This document shows, piece by piece, positions 1 to 8,951 of a stretch of DNA of 58,589 nucleotides. The stretch spans positions 28,837,937-28,896,525 of the forward strand of contig NC_045140.1 in the NCBI RefSeq assembly GCF_008831285.2, read 5' to 3'. The notes under the pieces were generated by a model that did no database searches, was not told where the DNA came from, and saw nothing but the letters and a program-made list of their open reading frames with translations. The position numbers and the translations under genes are program-made. The DNA comes from Nymphaea colorata. Lineage: Eukaryota; Streptophyta; Magnoliopsida; Nymphaeales; Nymphaeaceae. Every line of letters starts with the position of its first letter. Positions within the stretch are counted from its first letter, which is position 1.

Positions 1-61
1 AAAGTCTTCAATTGCTTGCGGAGAATGTGCCCGACCAAAGGTGGATTTCCGAAAAATAAGA

Positions 62-277
62 TTTATGGTAAGCCAGGTGATTTTCGCGTTAGCCCGTATT
101 ACCCGAGAGCGATCGCCCAAAGCACCTGTGAGTTTCGTCGGAGGGGGGGGGGTGGTGAAACATTTGCTCGGCTCGATGGACCTTGCTATAGTCCCTCTTG
201 TGCCCGGTCTTCCGCTGCTTGTGGAAAGTGCTCGGAACACTAGGGATACACAAGGCGGATTCGTACTTCAAAAATAC
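62..277 (+). repeat. Spacer subrepeat, unit 1 (216 bp)
   Basis: The unit starts at TTATGGTA and contains GTGATTTTCGCGTTAGCCC, a CATCGCCCAAA-like block, GTGCCCGGTCTTCCGCTGCT and AACACTAGGGATACA. Unit 2 repeats these blocks in the same order. Unit 1 is the more diverged copy and has a run of nine G at 142-150, which is a possible site of length error. Confidence 0.85.
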
Positions 278-573
<296 letters not shown>

Positions 574-683
574 TGACACCCTTCGACCCTGCTGCCGTCC
601 CTCGTGTGTCCTTGGTTCTGCGTGCTTCTGTAGCTGTCTTTTCAGCTTCTCCTGCGTTCGGTTTTGCCTGGGCCATTTGTAGT

Positions 684-695
684 TGGTAGGGTCTC
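684..695 (-). mobile_element. A0 LTR terminus, split off by A1
   Basis: TGGTAGGGTCTC is the outer end of a family-A LTR (same start as at 15774 and 23867). The LTR continues at 12157 after an 11.46-kb interruption by element A1. The last five bases, GTCTC (691-695), are one copy of the A1 target-site duplication. Confidence 0.85.
691..695. repeat. Target-site duplication of A1 (left copy)
   Basis: GTCTC directly precedes the A1 LTR start at 696 and recurs at 12157-12161 directly after the A1 LTR end. A 5-bp duplication is normal for Ty3/gypsy integration. Confidence 0.9.
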
Positions 696-1631
696 TGGTA
701 GGGTCTCGCCCGTGGCTGGTAGAATCCGAAGCCAAAGGCCTCGCCTACCCCCAAGATCACCCTAGAGGGAGCTAAGACTCACGCTAGACAAACAAGATTC
801 AAGACCCAAAGCAAAAACTTAAAACATAAGCGGAAGCAAATTAACACTAACCAACACACCATGGAAGATGCGAACGCTCTCCAAGACAAACGGCTGGCCG
901 GAAGTGAAGAAGTACTCGCCGGAAACGCCTAGGAGCACCATGGGAGGTTGCTGGATTGAGCGGGGACCTGCTGGTTCTTCGCCGGAAAACGTCACCGGAA
1001 AGTTAGCAGCAGTCACCGGAGGTGGCCGGAGCTGACCGGAGATGGCTGAAACTGGCACGCCGGAGTGGTAGACGCGCCACGAAGGGAACCGGTTGAAGAG
1101 ATGCTCGTCGGTGATCGCCTAGGAGCTTCAATTGCTGGCACCTTGTGTGGACGGGACCAGCTGGAATGTCCGCCGGAATGCTGGCCAGAAAAGGAGCAGA
1201 GGTCGCCGGTGATGGCCGGAGGTAGCAGGGAATGAACTAGTCAAGCCGCCGATTCCTAGACTCCAAGGGTGCGCAAGAGCGGTCTCCCTTGTGGGCTAAG
1301 GTAGGAATCGACTAGGTGCGACTTGACCTAGGTTGGGTTGGACAGAGGTGAGCTCGGACAAGGTGAGCTTAGGCGAGCTGGGCTAGGTACAGGAAGTGGA
1401 CTTGGTCAATGGTAGGTTGGGCAAAGGGGGTCAAGTGTTCCAAACCCTAAGTTGACCGGGTGAAGGGAAGGGGCGAAAATGTAGGTTCCTACAAAGTAGC
1501 TAGGGTAGGTTTAGGGCTAGGCTGGGTAGAAATGGAAATGACGTGGGGCTAGGTTAAGGGTAAATTAGATTAGGTTTGACTAAGATTTGGAATCTAGAGG
1601 ATGAGCCTAGGTGGCGGGTGAGTAGAGGCTA

Positions 1632-1650
1632 TCTCCTAGATGTTAGGAGA
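1632..1650 (-). other. Conserved LTR hairpin
   Basis: TCTCCTA-GATGT-TAGGAGA forms a perfect 7-bp stem with a 5-nt loop. Family A copies at 13090, 16710, 24800 and 49120 keep it. The family B LTR keeps the same stem with one bulged base (about 28351-28370). It lies in the presumed R-U5 RNA, so a structural role in the genomic RNA is possible but unproven. Confidence 0.5.
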
Positions 1651-3111
1651 GAGGCTAGGGATTAGGTGAGGTGTCTAGCTAGGTGGAGCAAGAAATGTGG
1701 TGAGGTGGATTCGGTTCGTGAGGTGGAGGGGCGAGCTGGAGGGGAGAGACTCCTAAAGGTTTCTAGAAGGGACACTTGGCTGGAGGAGGAAGAACTAGAT
1801 CCTACTTTGTTGGAGACAAATCCTAGCTACTCAATCTCCCCCTTAATTTTCTCTCCAAATGGTGGGCGATCCACCAAATGAGGAAAAGATTGTGGAGGGG
1901 TTGACGAGCTGGCCTCTCTCTCTCTCAAGCTGCTCTCTAATTCAACAGGATTAGGACACGTGGCAAGATGAAGGGACGATATTTTTGAACAAGAAGAAAC
2001 ACTTACCAAAATGGAGATCGGCTAGGGTTTTTCAAGGTGGCCGGCGGTGGGAGTTCTTCCCCAAATGTCGACCGGAATTTCCCCAATTGTCACCAATGTC
2101 GCCTAACTCTGATGATGTCCGTCAAGTACAGCAAGAAGGGACTGTTTTAGCTTGCTGTCCTCTGTCGGAGTTCGCCGGAAGATGTACCAATGTTAACCGG
2201 AATAATAGCAGCGGTGGCCGGATGCCCAAATGTGCGCCGGAATTTGGAATTCTCGCCGGATTTCAACTTTTCTAACTCATTCTTGGGCTGATATTTTTCT
2301 ATTCTTTTCTTTTCTCTCTTTTTTTTTCTTTCTCAAGCCCTTTTCTTTCTCTTTTCTTCTGAACTTTCCGGCGAGATTAGCAGATCTGGACCGTGGCTGA
2401 TTTTAACTTCAAACCCACGGTTCAATTGCTATTTTCAAACACGAAATCAAGAAATCTACGTGATTAATCAAGGGGAAAGTGGGTGACTCGTAAGAGACCC
2501 TTTGAAACTGGTTTCCACCGTGGGAATGAAGAGATCACTGGCTGGAAATCCAGCAAACTCCTCCTCCTTAAGCCGAACCCAAAGACAAAGAGCAACAACG
2601 TCATTGCACCCTCTTTCTTCCTCGTTAAGGACGCTTACCTCTTGATCTCGAAGGATGGATGGATGTCTTCTTCTTTCTAGTCGCCTAGATCAATGAAGAC
2701 CTGCCCTGTTGGAGTCGTGGCCCTTAACCTTGCAGGTGGAGAAGCTTGGTTGCACCATGGACGCCTTGGATTGAAGTGGGGAAAAACCGGGAGGAAGAGC
2801 TACCTTGCGCCTTGCACTTGGAGACTCCCAAAGCTGATCAACCTTTGGCCGAGTGGAGGAGAAGAGCAAAGAAACCAAGGAGAAGAAGATGAAGCCGCGG
2901 GTTGAAAGTCTTGTCCTCGTGGTATTGCAGCAATGGCTGCTGTTCTAGCTAAACTACAGATCTACCGTAGAGAGAATAAGGCATGGAGAAGAAGAAGATT
3001 GCGCCTAGAGGAGAAGAGAGAATTCGGGAGAGGAGAGAGAAGCTAATTCTACTAATTACTTAATTTCATTCCAAATTCAATCAATGCATACGAAATCAAA
3101 TGTTTACAAAG

Positions 3112-3119
3112 CTTATATA
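3112..3119 (-). promoter_or_regulatory. LTR TATA box (A1 3' LTR copy)
   Basis: Minus-strand TATATAAG, with context CTACTATATAAGCTTTG. It places a polymerase II start about 30 bp downstream, near 3080, giving a U3 of ~0.58 kb. Equivalent copies are at 11607-11614, 14557-14564, 26275-26282 and 50603-50610. A2's 3' LTR has a one-base variant at 18187-18194. Confidence 0.7.
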
Positions 3120-3333
3120 GTAGCTGAAATGGAACGGATCTAAACATTGGATCCGGGTCTGAAACTCAAAGCAATTCACACTTACACAAGGCGCAAAAAC
3201 AAATACCAAAGCAAATAGCGAAAAACAAGGACTTGAGACCTAATGTCTCACCATCAAACCGGGTCCTCCTCTCACCCGCGCATGCTTGGGTTCGACTTGG
3301 ACCAAGGCTGCCTAGGTTCGCCCTAGACTGACC

Positions 3334-6300
3334 CTAAGGGACTCGGGTTTGACCAAGACTAAGGCTGGACTCAACTGGAAACGGACTTGACCCACCTTCT
3401 TGATCTTTTGAAGCCTCGCCTAGAGCCATTGCACTACCTCCCACACCTCCCTCTGTGCTAACTCCAAGCTCAGTTAACGCTTCAACCTTGGGTGAATCCA
3501 AGTGCTGCACACCTCCCTCTCCTCCCTCTTGACCCAGCCCCGGGTCAAATTGACTATGCTCAGCCCTAGCAAACCGAAGATTGGACTCCTCTTGTCCTCT
3601 GTGACTGCTCTCGGCCACATCCGTGGCCGCTTGTGGCCAATTTGAGGGGTGGCCCGTATCAGATCCACCCTCCTGAGATGGAGCTTGTCCCCAAGCTCCT
3701 GTAGGAAATTGCAGCTTAATCTTCTCAAACAATTCCCACGAAGTGCCACCATCGACTCCTTCCCATTCAATCATAACCTCATGACGAGGCCTGCCATTAC
3801 GAGTAACCCATCTGTGCTTCAAGATACGATACGGTCTAGGTGCAACATCAGGTAAAGGTTCTTGTTGTTCAGGAACTGGCCCGTGGTGCGGCTTCAGTCG
3901 AGACACATGAAAAACCGAATGCACAAGAGCTGTAGGTGGTAATGCAATACGGTACGCTGCCTTCCCAATCTTCTGTAGAACTCTGAAAGGCCCATAGTAT
4001 TTCTGTAGGAGCTTCGAATAAGGTTGCCCAAGCAATGATTTTTGTCTCATGGGCAATCTTTTCAACCAGACCATGTCTCCTACCTCAAACTCTCTATCTT
4101 TGCGCCCTTTATCATGGGCTTTCTTCATCCTGGCTTGAGCTCTCTTGACATTCCTCTTCAAGGTGGCAAGAATTTCATCGCGATTCCTCAAAGTGCAGTC
4201 CACTTCATCCTCTCTAGCAGTGTTCACTTCATACCTCGGAATTGTGGTTGGAGGGTAGCCATATAGTGCCTCATATGGTGTCATGCCAGTGCCCGAATGT
4301 AGACTGGTGTTATATGTCCACTCAGCCCATGACAAAAATTTCACCCAAGTGTTGGGCCTCTCGCCAGCAAAACACCTCAGATAGGTTTCCAGTGTTCTAT
4401 TGACTACCTCACTCTGCCCGTCGGTCTGAGGATGATGAGCAGTGCTGAAGTTAATAACTGTCCTTGCCATCTTCATGTATTCTCTCCAGAAAGCGCTCAT
4501 GAAGATCGAGTCCCGATCACAAACGATGGTTTGGGGCATACCATGAAGCTTTCCGATATGATCTTGGTACACGCCTGCTACCATTGGTCCGTGGTAGTTT
4601 TTAGGTAAAGCCACAAAGTGACTATATTTTGTCAATCTGTCCACCACTACCAAAATCGCTTCCTTGCCCTCTGATCTGGGCATCGCATCTATGAAGTCCA
4701 TAGATACATCTTCCCAAGGCTTGTCAAGAATGGGAAGAGGGTTCAAGTGCCCTGGAGGCTTGATCGCCTCATACTTTTCTCTTTGGCAAATGGGGCATGC
4801 TTTCACATAACCCCTCACATCCGACTTCATGCCATCCCACCAAAATTGAGCCTTAATCCTTCCCATTGTCTTGGCCACACCCTCGTGACCGGCAGCACTA
4901 GAATCGTGAAAATGCTTAAGCAATTCCTGCTTAAGATCTGAGTCCTTAGGGACCAACGCTCTTCCTTTCTTGCAAAGCATCTCTCCCTTAAGAGTGTAAT
5001 TGGGGATGGACCCCGGATTCTGGCGAGTAGTCTGCTTGAGAAGCCTCAGATTCAAATCTTGGTTCTGCTCTTCAATTATTCTCTCCCATAGGTCTGTGCC
5101 TATCATAGAGAGAGTCTTTAGTTGCTCTGGCACACGAGATAAGGAGTCTACCGTAGAGTTCTCTGTCCCCTTCTTATACTCAATAGTAAAATCATAGCCA
5201 AGAAGTTTGGCTAACCATCTTTGTTGTGTTGGGGTCGAGACACGCTGCTTCACCATATATCTCAAGCTGCTGTGGTCAGTCCTAACCACAAATCTCCTCC
5301 CTATCAGGTATGGTCTCCATTTGTCAACGGCCATGACTATTGCCAACAATTCATTTTCGTATGTGGACAAAGGTTTGGCCCTGCTGGTCAAGGCCTTGGA
5401 CATGAAGGCTATTGGATGGCCTTCTTGACTAAGCACTGCACCAATGCCCACATCACTCGCATCCGTCTCAATGACAAAGTCTTTGGCGAAATCTGGTAGA
5501 GCCAAAACAGGCGCGCTCATCATTGCCGCTTTAAGCTTAACGAAAGCTTCTTTAGCTTTATCCGTCAAGGTGAATTCTCCCTTCTTCAACATGTGAGTGA
5601 GAGGAGAAGCTATCAGTCCATATCCCTTGATAAAGCGACGATAATAACCAGTAAGCCCCAAGAATCCCCTCATTCCACGAGGGTCCTTCGGTAGCGGCCA
5701 TTGCTCCATCGCTTGGAGCTTCTCAGGGTCTGCTCTGACGCCATCATAAGACACAATATGCCCAAGATACCCAATAGAAGTTTCTCCAAAACTACATTTG
5801 GACATCTTGGCAAACAAGGTATGTTCTCTCAAAACCTTCAAAACGATGCGAAGGTGCTCGATATGCTGCTCCATGCTCTGACTATACACCAAAATGTCAT
5901 CGAAAAACACCAAAACGAAGTCTCGGAGAAACTCACGAAACACGTCGTTCATACACCTTTGAAAAGTCACCGGTGCATTGGTCAGCCCAAAAGGCATAAC
6001 CAAGAACTCATAATGACCATCATGGGTTCTGAATGCCGTCTTCGAGATGTCCTCCTCGTACATTCTAATCTGATGGTATCCTGACCTGAGATCTAGCTTC
6101 GAAAAGACACGTGCTCCTGATAATTCATCTAACAGCTCATCTATCACAGGAATAGGGTGCCTATCTTTTACAGTTGCTTCATTCAAAGCCCTGTAATCAA
6201 CGCAGAATCTCCAGGTGTTGTCTTTTTTCTTAACCAGAAGGACTGGAGAAGAAAAGGGACTAGAGCTAGGTCTAATGATGTTGCTCTCTCGCATCTCTTT

Positions 6301-8610
6301 AACTAGCTTTTCTATCTCAGATTTTCGGGCATACCCATATCTGTATGGGCGGACATTAACGGGCTCAGTGCCGTTGGCTAGCACTATCCTATGATCATAA
6401 GTTCGTTGAGGTGGGAGCCCCTTGGGTTCCTCGAAGATGTCGTCAAACTCCTTCAACACCTCTTGAACTTGACTCGGTATTTCCTCCTTCTGATCTTGAT
6501 CAGAAGCTATCTCTTTTGCTACGACTACTAACCAGGCTGCAGATTTTTGAGTCACTAAGGCTCTCAAAGCTGCTCTTGGTTGTAGACTAGGATCTACGGC
6601 CCTAAGCACTACACCCGCTTTGCCACCCTCCTTAGGGAGGCACAACTCCATGGTAGAGAAGTCCCACCAGACACGACCTAAGGTTTTCAGCCACTTGACT
6701 CCGAGGATGAGGTCTACACAAGGGATAGGAACAACCAGTAGATCCACCTTAATGGGAACCTTCTGCAAGGTAAGCTCTACGTCCGTACACTTACGGGTGC
6801 ATAAAAGTATGTCCCCGTTGGCCACTAAAACTCTAAGTTGTGGTTGGTCCTCTATAGTGCATCCTAGTTGGCCGGCTATGTGGTCACCTATAAAGTTGTG
6901 GGTGGCTCCTGAATCTAACAAGACAAGCACTTGTCGGTCGCCTATACGCCCTAAGACCTTCATAGATTCGGGACGCTTCGGGTTGTCCATTATACGACAT
7001 TCAGCTTCAGGTGGCGGTTCCTCTTCTTTCTTAGGCTCTTCTACCGATTCGGGCTCAAAGACTTCTTCAATAATTAGGGGCTGGTCCTTCCCCTCTTCTT
7101 CATTATCTTCTTCCAAAACGGTGTAGACTCTGATGTGCTTGCACTGATGAGTAGGACTCCAATCTCCCTTGCACCAAAAGCACTTCTTGTTCTTAATCAT
7201 TTCTTCACGCTCTTCGCGTGTCATGGGTGGAGGTGCTCTTGACCTGTAGACTGGCTTAGGTTCTTCCTTCTTTGGTGGAGCAGGAAGCAACTTTTGCTGA
7301 TGAGCCTGCAGGGGACGAACAACTTGAACATCTCTCCACGACTTGTAGAGGGCCTGCTTCTTGCGTAGCCTATCTTCAATAGAACGTGCCTTGGCAAAGC
7401 ACTTTCTCAACTCAGTGTTCGGCTCTGCCCTAACGTCAATCTGAATCTCCTCTTTGAGACCTCCGACAAAGGCGGCTATGAGCGCCTTGTGAGTCCAATC
7501 CACCGTACTTGCTAGATTTTCAAACCTAGCTTGATACTCCTGGACTGTCGAGGTCTGCTTCAAGTTGCGAAGCTCTATGTCGTAGTCCACGTAAGCGGTC
7601 TCCCCAAATCTAAGCGTAAGCGCTTCCCTAAACTCTTCCCAAGTCTCTATGGGTTCCTTAATCTTAAGCCATCTCAACCAGCGTCTGGCTTCACCGTCAA
7701 AATGAAGAGTGGCAGTCTGGAGCCATTCCTCTCTAGGAATCATCTGACAAGTGAAATATTCTTCCACTTGAAAGATCCAATCTAAAGGGTCATTGCCATT
7801 GAACCTAGGAAACTCTATCCGTACTTGAAGAGCCCTGGGTTGGTTCCTCTGCACATTCCTGGGTTCCCAATGGTTGTCCCATCTAGGTGGCTCTCTATCT
7901 CTCGAATGATCCCACATAGGCGGGTCACGATCCATTCTATCTCCCCACCTTCTCTCCGAATTCATTTGCTCCCATTGAGACCCTGGAAATCTAGGTCCAT
8001 ACTGACTGGCTTGCGGTCCATGAGGTTCACGATTGAAGTAGTCCGAGGAAGAATGCTGTTGTCCTCCTTGATTGCCGTAGTACCCTCTATGATGGCCATT
8101 ATGCCCACCATTGTTGATCATGTGATCCACATGGTGGCCATTATGTCCCTCATTATCTCTATTAGGTTCATGATGATGGTTTCTATGTTCATGCTCATTC
8201 TGCCATGTAGGAGGCGGCCTGCTCGTACCAGCCTGCAAATGCCAAGGGTTGGGGTCAGCACCAGGTGGTCCGCTCAACACTCCTTTTCCCTTATCCTGTC
8301 TAGGAGGGGGAAGGGGAGGAGGTTCTTTTGTGGATCTCTGATTGGCCTCCTGATTCGAAGAGAGAGATCGAATCATCTCCTTGATTTCATCCAGCTCTCT
8401 TAACTGGGAGAGCTCCTTCTTGTAATCCATCATCTCACGCCGGATCTGCAGAACTTCATTCTCGATGTGTACCATCTTCTCTACGGAATGTACTTCCAAT
8501 TCAGTTTGAGGCTGCTCCTCTTGAACCGATGTATCTCCCTCAACTTCGAGAGAGTCTTGTTCCGTTTGCCTTCTTCGGGCCATAGTTGAAGGCCGAAGTT
8601 CCCAAACCAT
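3334..8610 (-). CDS. Gag-Pol polyprotein of A1 (1,758 aa, intact)
   Basis: Single-frame Ty3/gypsy polyprotein. In order (approximate residues): N-terminal acidic coiled-coil-like region 20-85; proline-rich stretch 95-105; His/Asn/Gly-rich segment 135-185; Gag core from ~262 (FPRFNG...W); CCHC-type zinc knuckle 476-489 (CFWCKGDWSPTHQC); protease DSGATHNF ~566; reverse transcriptase with FFDD ~901; RNase H with ETDAS ~1045; integrase HHCC ~1232-1271, then catalytic D ~1304, D ~1362, E ~1398; GPF motif ~1538; chromodomain-like module ~1591-1635. It copies the element RNA into cDNA and integrates it. The first Met (8610) lies ten codons before an alternative, MARRRQ (8583), which corresponds to the family-B start and may be the real one. 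Residues ~1651-1758 are encoded by the 3' LTR. Stops seen in A2 and A3 are absent here. Assignment to a chromovirus-like lineage is inferred from GPF plus the chromodomain-like end; the exact clade is not determined. Confidence 0.96.
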   Translation of the reverse strand: MVWELRPSTMARRRQTEQDSLEVEGDTSVQEEQPQTELEVHSVEKMVHIENEVLQIRREMMDYKKELSQLRELDEIKEMIRSLSSNQEANQRSTKEPPPLPPPRQDKGKGVLSGPPGADPNPWHLQAGTSRPPPTWQNEHEHRNHHHEPNRDNEGHNGHHVDHMINNGGHNGHHRGYYGNQGGQQHSSSDYFNREPHGPQASQYGPRFPGSQWEQMNSERRWGDRMDRDPPMWDHSRDREPPRWDNHWEPRNVQRNQPRALQVRIEFPRFNGNDPLDWIFQVEEYFTCQMIPREEWLQTATLHFDGEARRWLRWLKIKEPIETWEEFREALTLRFGETAYVDYDIELRNLKQTSTVQEYQARFENLASTVDWTHKALIAAFVGGLKEEIQIDVRAEPNTELRKCFAKARSIEDRLRKKQALYKSWRDVQVVRPLQAHQQKLLPAPPKKEEPKPVYRSRAPPPMTREEREEMIKNKKCFWCKGDWSPTHQCKHIRVYTVLEEDNEEEGKDQPLIIEEVFEPESVEEPKKEEEPPPEAECRIMDNPKRPESMKVLGRIGDRQVLVLLDSGATHNFIGDHIAGQLGCTIEDQPQLRVLVANGDILLCTRKCTDVELTLQKVPIKVDLLVVPIPCVDLILGVKWLKTLGRVWWDFSTMELCLPKEGGKAGVVLRAVDPSLQPRAALRALVTQKSAAWLVVVAKEIASDQDQKEEIPSQVQEVLKEFDDIFEEPKGLPPQRTYDHRIVLANGTEPVNVRPYRYGYARKSEIEKLVKEMRESNIIRPSSSPFSSPVLLVKKKDNTWRFCVDYRALNEATVKDRHPIPVIDELLDELSGARVFSKLDLRSGYHQIRMYEEDISKTAFRTHDGHYEFLVMPFGLTNAPVTFQRCMNDVFREFLRDFVLVFFDDILVYSQSMEQHIEHLRIVLKVLREHTLFAKMSKCSFGETSIGYLGHIVSYDGVRADPEKLQAMEQWPLPKDPRGMRGFLGLTGYYRRFIKGYGLIASPLTHMLKKGEFTLTDKAKEAFVKLKAAMMSAPVLALPDFAKDFVIETDASDVGIGAVLSQEGHPIAFMSKALTSRAKPLSTYENELLAIVMAVDKWRPYLIGRRFVVRTDHSSLRYMVKQRVSTPTQQRWLAKLLGYDFTIEYKKGTENSTVDSLSRVPEQLKTLSMIGTDLWERIIEEQNQDLNLRLLKQTTRQNPGSIPNYTLKGEMLCKKGRALVPKDSDLKQELLKHFHDSSAAGHEGVAKTMGRIKAQFWWDGMKSDVRGYVKACPICQREKYEAIKPPGHLNPLPILDKPWEDVSMDFIDAMPRSEGKEAILVVVDRLTKYSHFVALPKNYHGPMVAGVYQDHIGKLHGMPQTIVCDRDSIFMSAFWREYMKMARTVINFSTAHHPQTDGQSEVVNRTLETYLRCFAGERPNTWVKFLSWAEWTYNTSLHSGTGMTPYEALYGYPPTTIPRYEVNTAREDEVDCTLRNRDEILATLKRNVKRAQARMKKAHDKGRKDREFEVGDMVWLKRLPMRQKSLLGQPYSKLLQKYYGPFRVLQKIGKAAYRIALPPTALVHSVFHVSRLKPHHGPVPEQQEPLPDVAPRPYRILKHRWVTRNGRPRHEVMIEWEGVDGGTSWELFEKIKLQFPTGAWGQAPSQEGGSDTGHPSNWPQAATDVAESSHRGQEESNLRFARAEHSQFDPGLGQEGGEGGVQHLDSPKVEALTELGVSTEGGVGGSAMALGEASKDQEGGSSPFPVESSLSLGQTRVP
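3662..3674 (-). other. Polypurine tract of A1
   Basis: Minus-sense AGGAGGGTGGATC abuts the 3' LTR start TGATACGG; it would prime plus-strand DNA synthesis. It is also protein-coding (QEGGSD in the polyprotein). The tract and about 45 bp around it are nearly identical between families A and B (30313-30325). Confidence 0.85.
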
Positions 8611-8776
8611 ACAAGTTCGAAAGCAACTATGCTAACAATTAATGCAAACCAATCTCACTAAGCAATGCAATTCCAATAAATCCAAGAAATCAAAGCAGCA
8701 AATCTGATCTAAAATTGAAACTGAACTTGAAATCAACACTGAAACAGATGCTTGAGTCGTGCTCTAACTCTAAGGA

Positions 8777-8789
8777 GGCTCTGATACCA
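8777..8789 (-). other. Family-A primer-binding site (tRNA-iMet)
   Basis: Minus-sense TGGTATCAGAGCC is the standard plant initiator-Met tRNA complement. In A2 the same site directly follows the LTR (23851-23863). In A1 only six bases of the family-A LTR end (TGGTAG, 8793-8798) remain beside it before type-C sequence starts, so this site is internal to A1. Confidence 0.85.
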
Positions 8790-8798
8790 AATTGGTAG

Positions 8799-8951
8799 AT
8801 TGGTATCAGTCGGTTGTTGTTGGCTACTCCACAAGAAACCGTCTAAGCAATAGCTGGAAACTGCGACGTCTATCTACGTTGAAAGCACTAACTTCTGAAA
8901 TCTGTCGCTGTCTCTTTCACTTTAAAACCCCAAGGCGGCTCTGATACCAAT
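8799..8951 (-). other. Chimeric leader: type-C leader with second primer-binding site
   Basis: A 153-bp insert between the family-A primer-binding site and the type-C LTR. On the plus strand it starts ATTGGTATCAG (8799-8809) and ends CTGATACCAAT (8941-8951), so it is bounded by inverted copies of the primer-binding site. The right copy, with GGCT before it (8937-8949), is the working site next to the type-C LTR at 8952. The same arrangement occurs in A3 at 56236-56388, so the chimera either amplified or was duplicated. Confidence 0.8.

Larger units (their letters stand above)
696..3661 (-). repeat. A1 3' LTR (family A, 2,966 bp)
   Basis: In the minus sense the LTR runs TGATACGGGCCACC...ACCCTACCA, with canonical TG/CA ends. 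Its first ~328 bp (3661-3334) encode the C-terminus of the polyprotein. A TATA box lies at 3112-3119. The remaining ~2.4 kb is presumed R-U5 and contains hairpins at 1632-1650 and 2541-2554 and splice-donor-like sites at 2001-2007 and 2633-2640. No independent gene is supported; plus-strand ORFs of 60-98 codons recur only because the LTR recurs. Confidence 0.92.

Noticed and set aside
1985-2275. Recurrent plus-strand ORF of 96-98 codons (also near 10481, 13435, 17054, 25146, 49470)
   Set aside because: Present only because the family-A LTR is repeated; antisense to the element, no recognisable domain, and no equivalent frame in family B.
2310-2360. Pyrimidine-rich tracts in LTRs (also near 28920-29030) as extra polypurine tracts
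   Set aside because: They sit mid-LTR, away from the LTR/internal boundary, and vary in length between copies.
2483-2905. Recurrent plus-strand ORFs of 65 and 70 codons in every family-A LTR
   Set aside because: Same reason: LTR noise with frameshifting differences between copies and no family resemblance.
3334-3661. Envelope-like third gene after integrase
   Set aside because: The region is in frame with pol, has no signal peptide or membrane segment, and is a Gly/Ser/acidic tail.
6620-8403. Long plus-strand ORFs (up to 192 codons) opposite gag-pol
   Set aside because: Mirror frames of the conserved polyprotein; they repeat in A2 and A3 only as far as the coding strand does.
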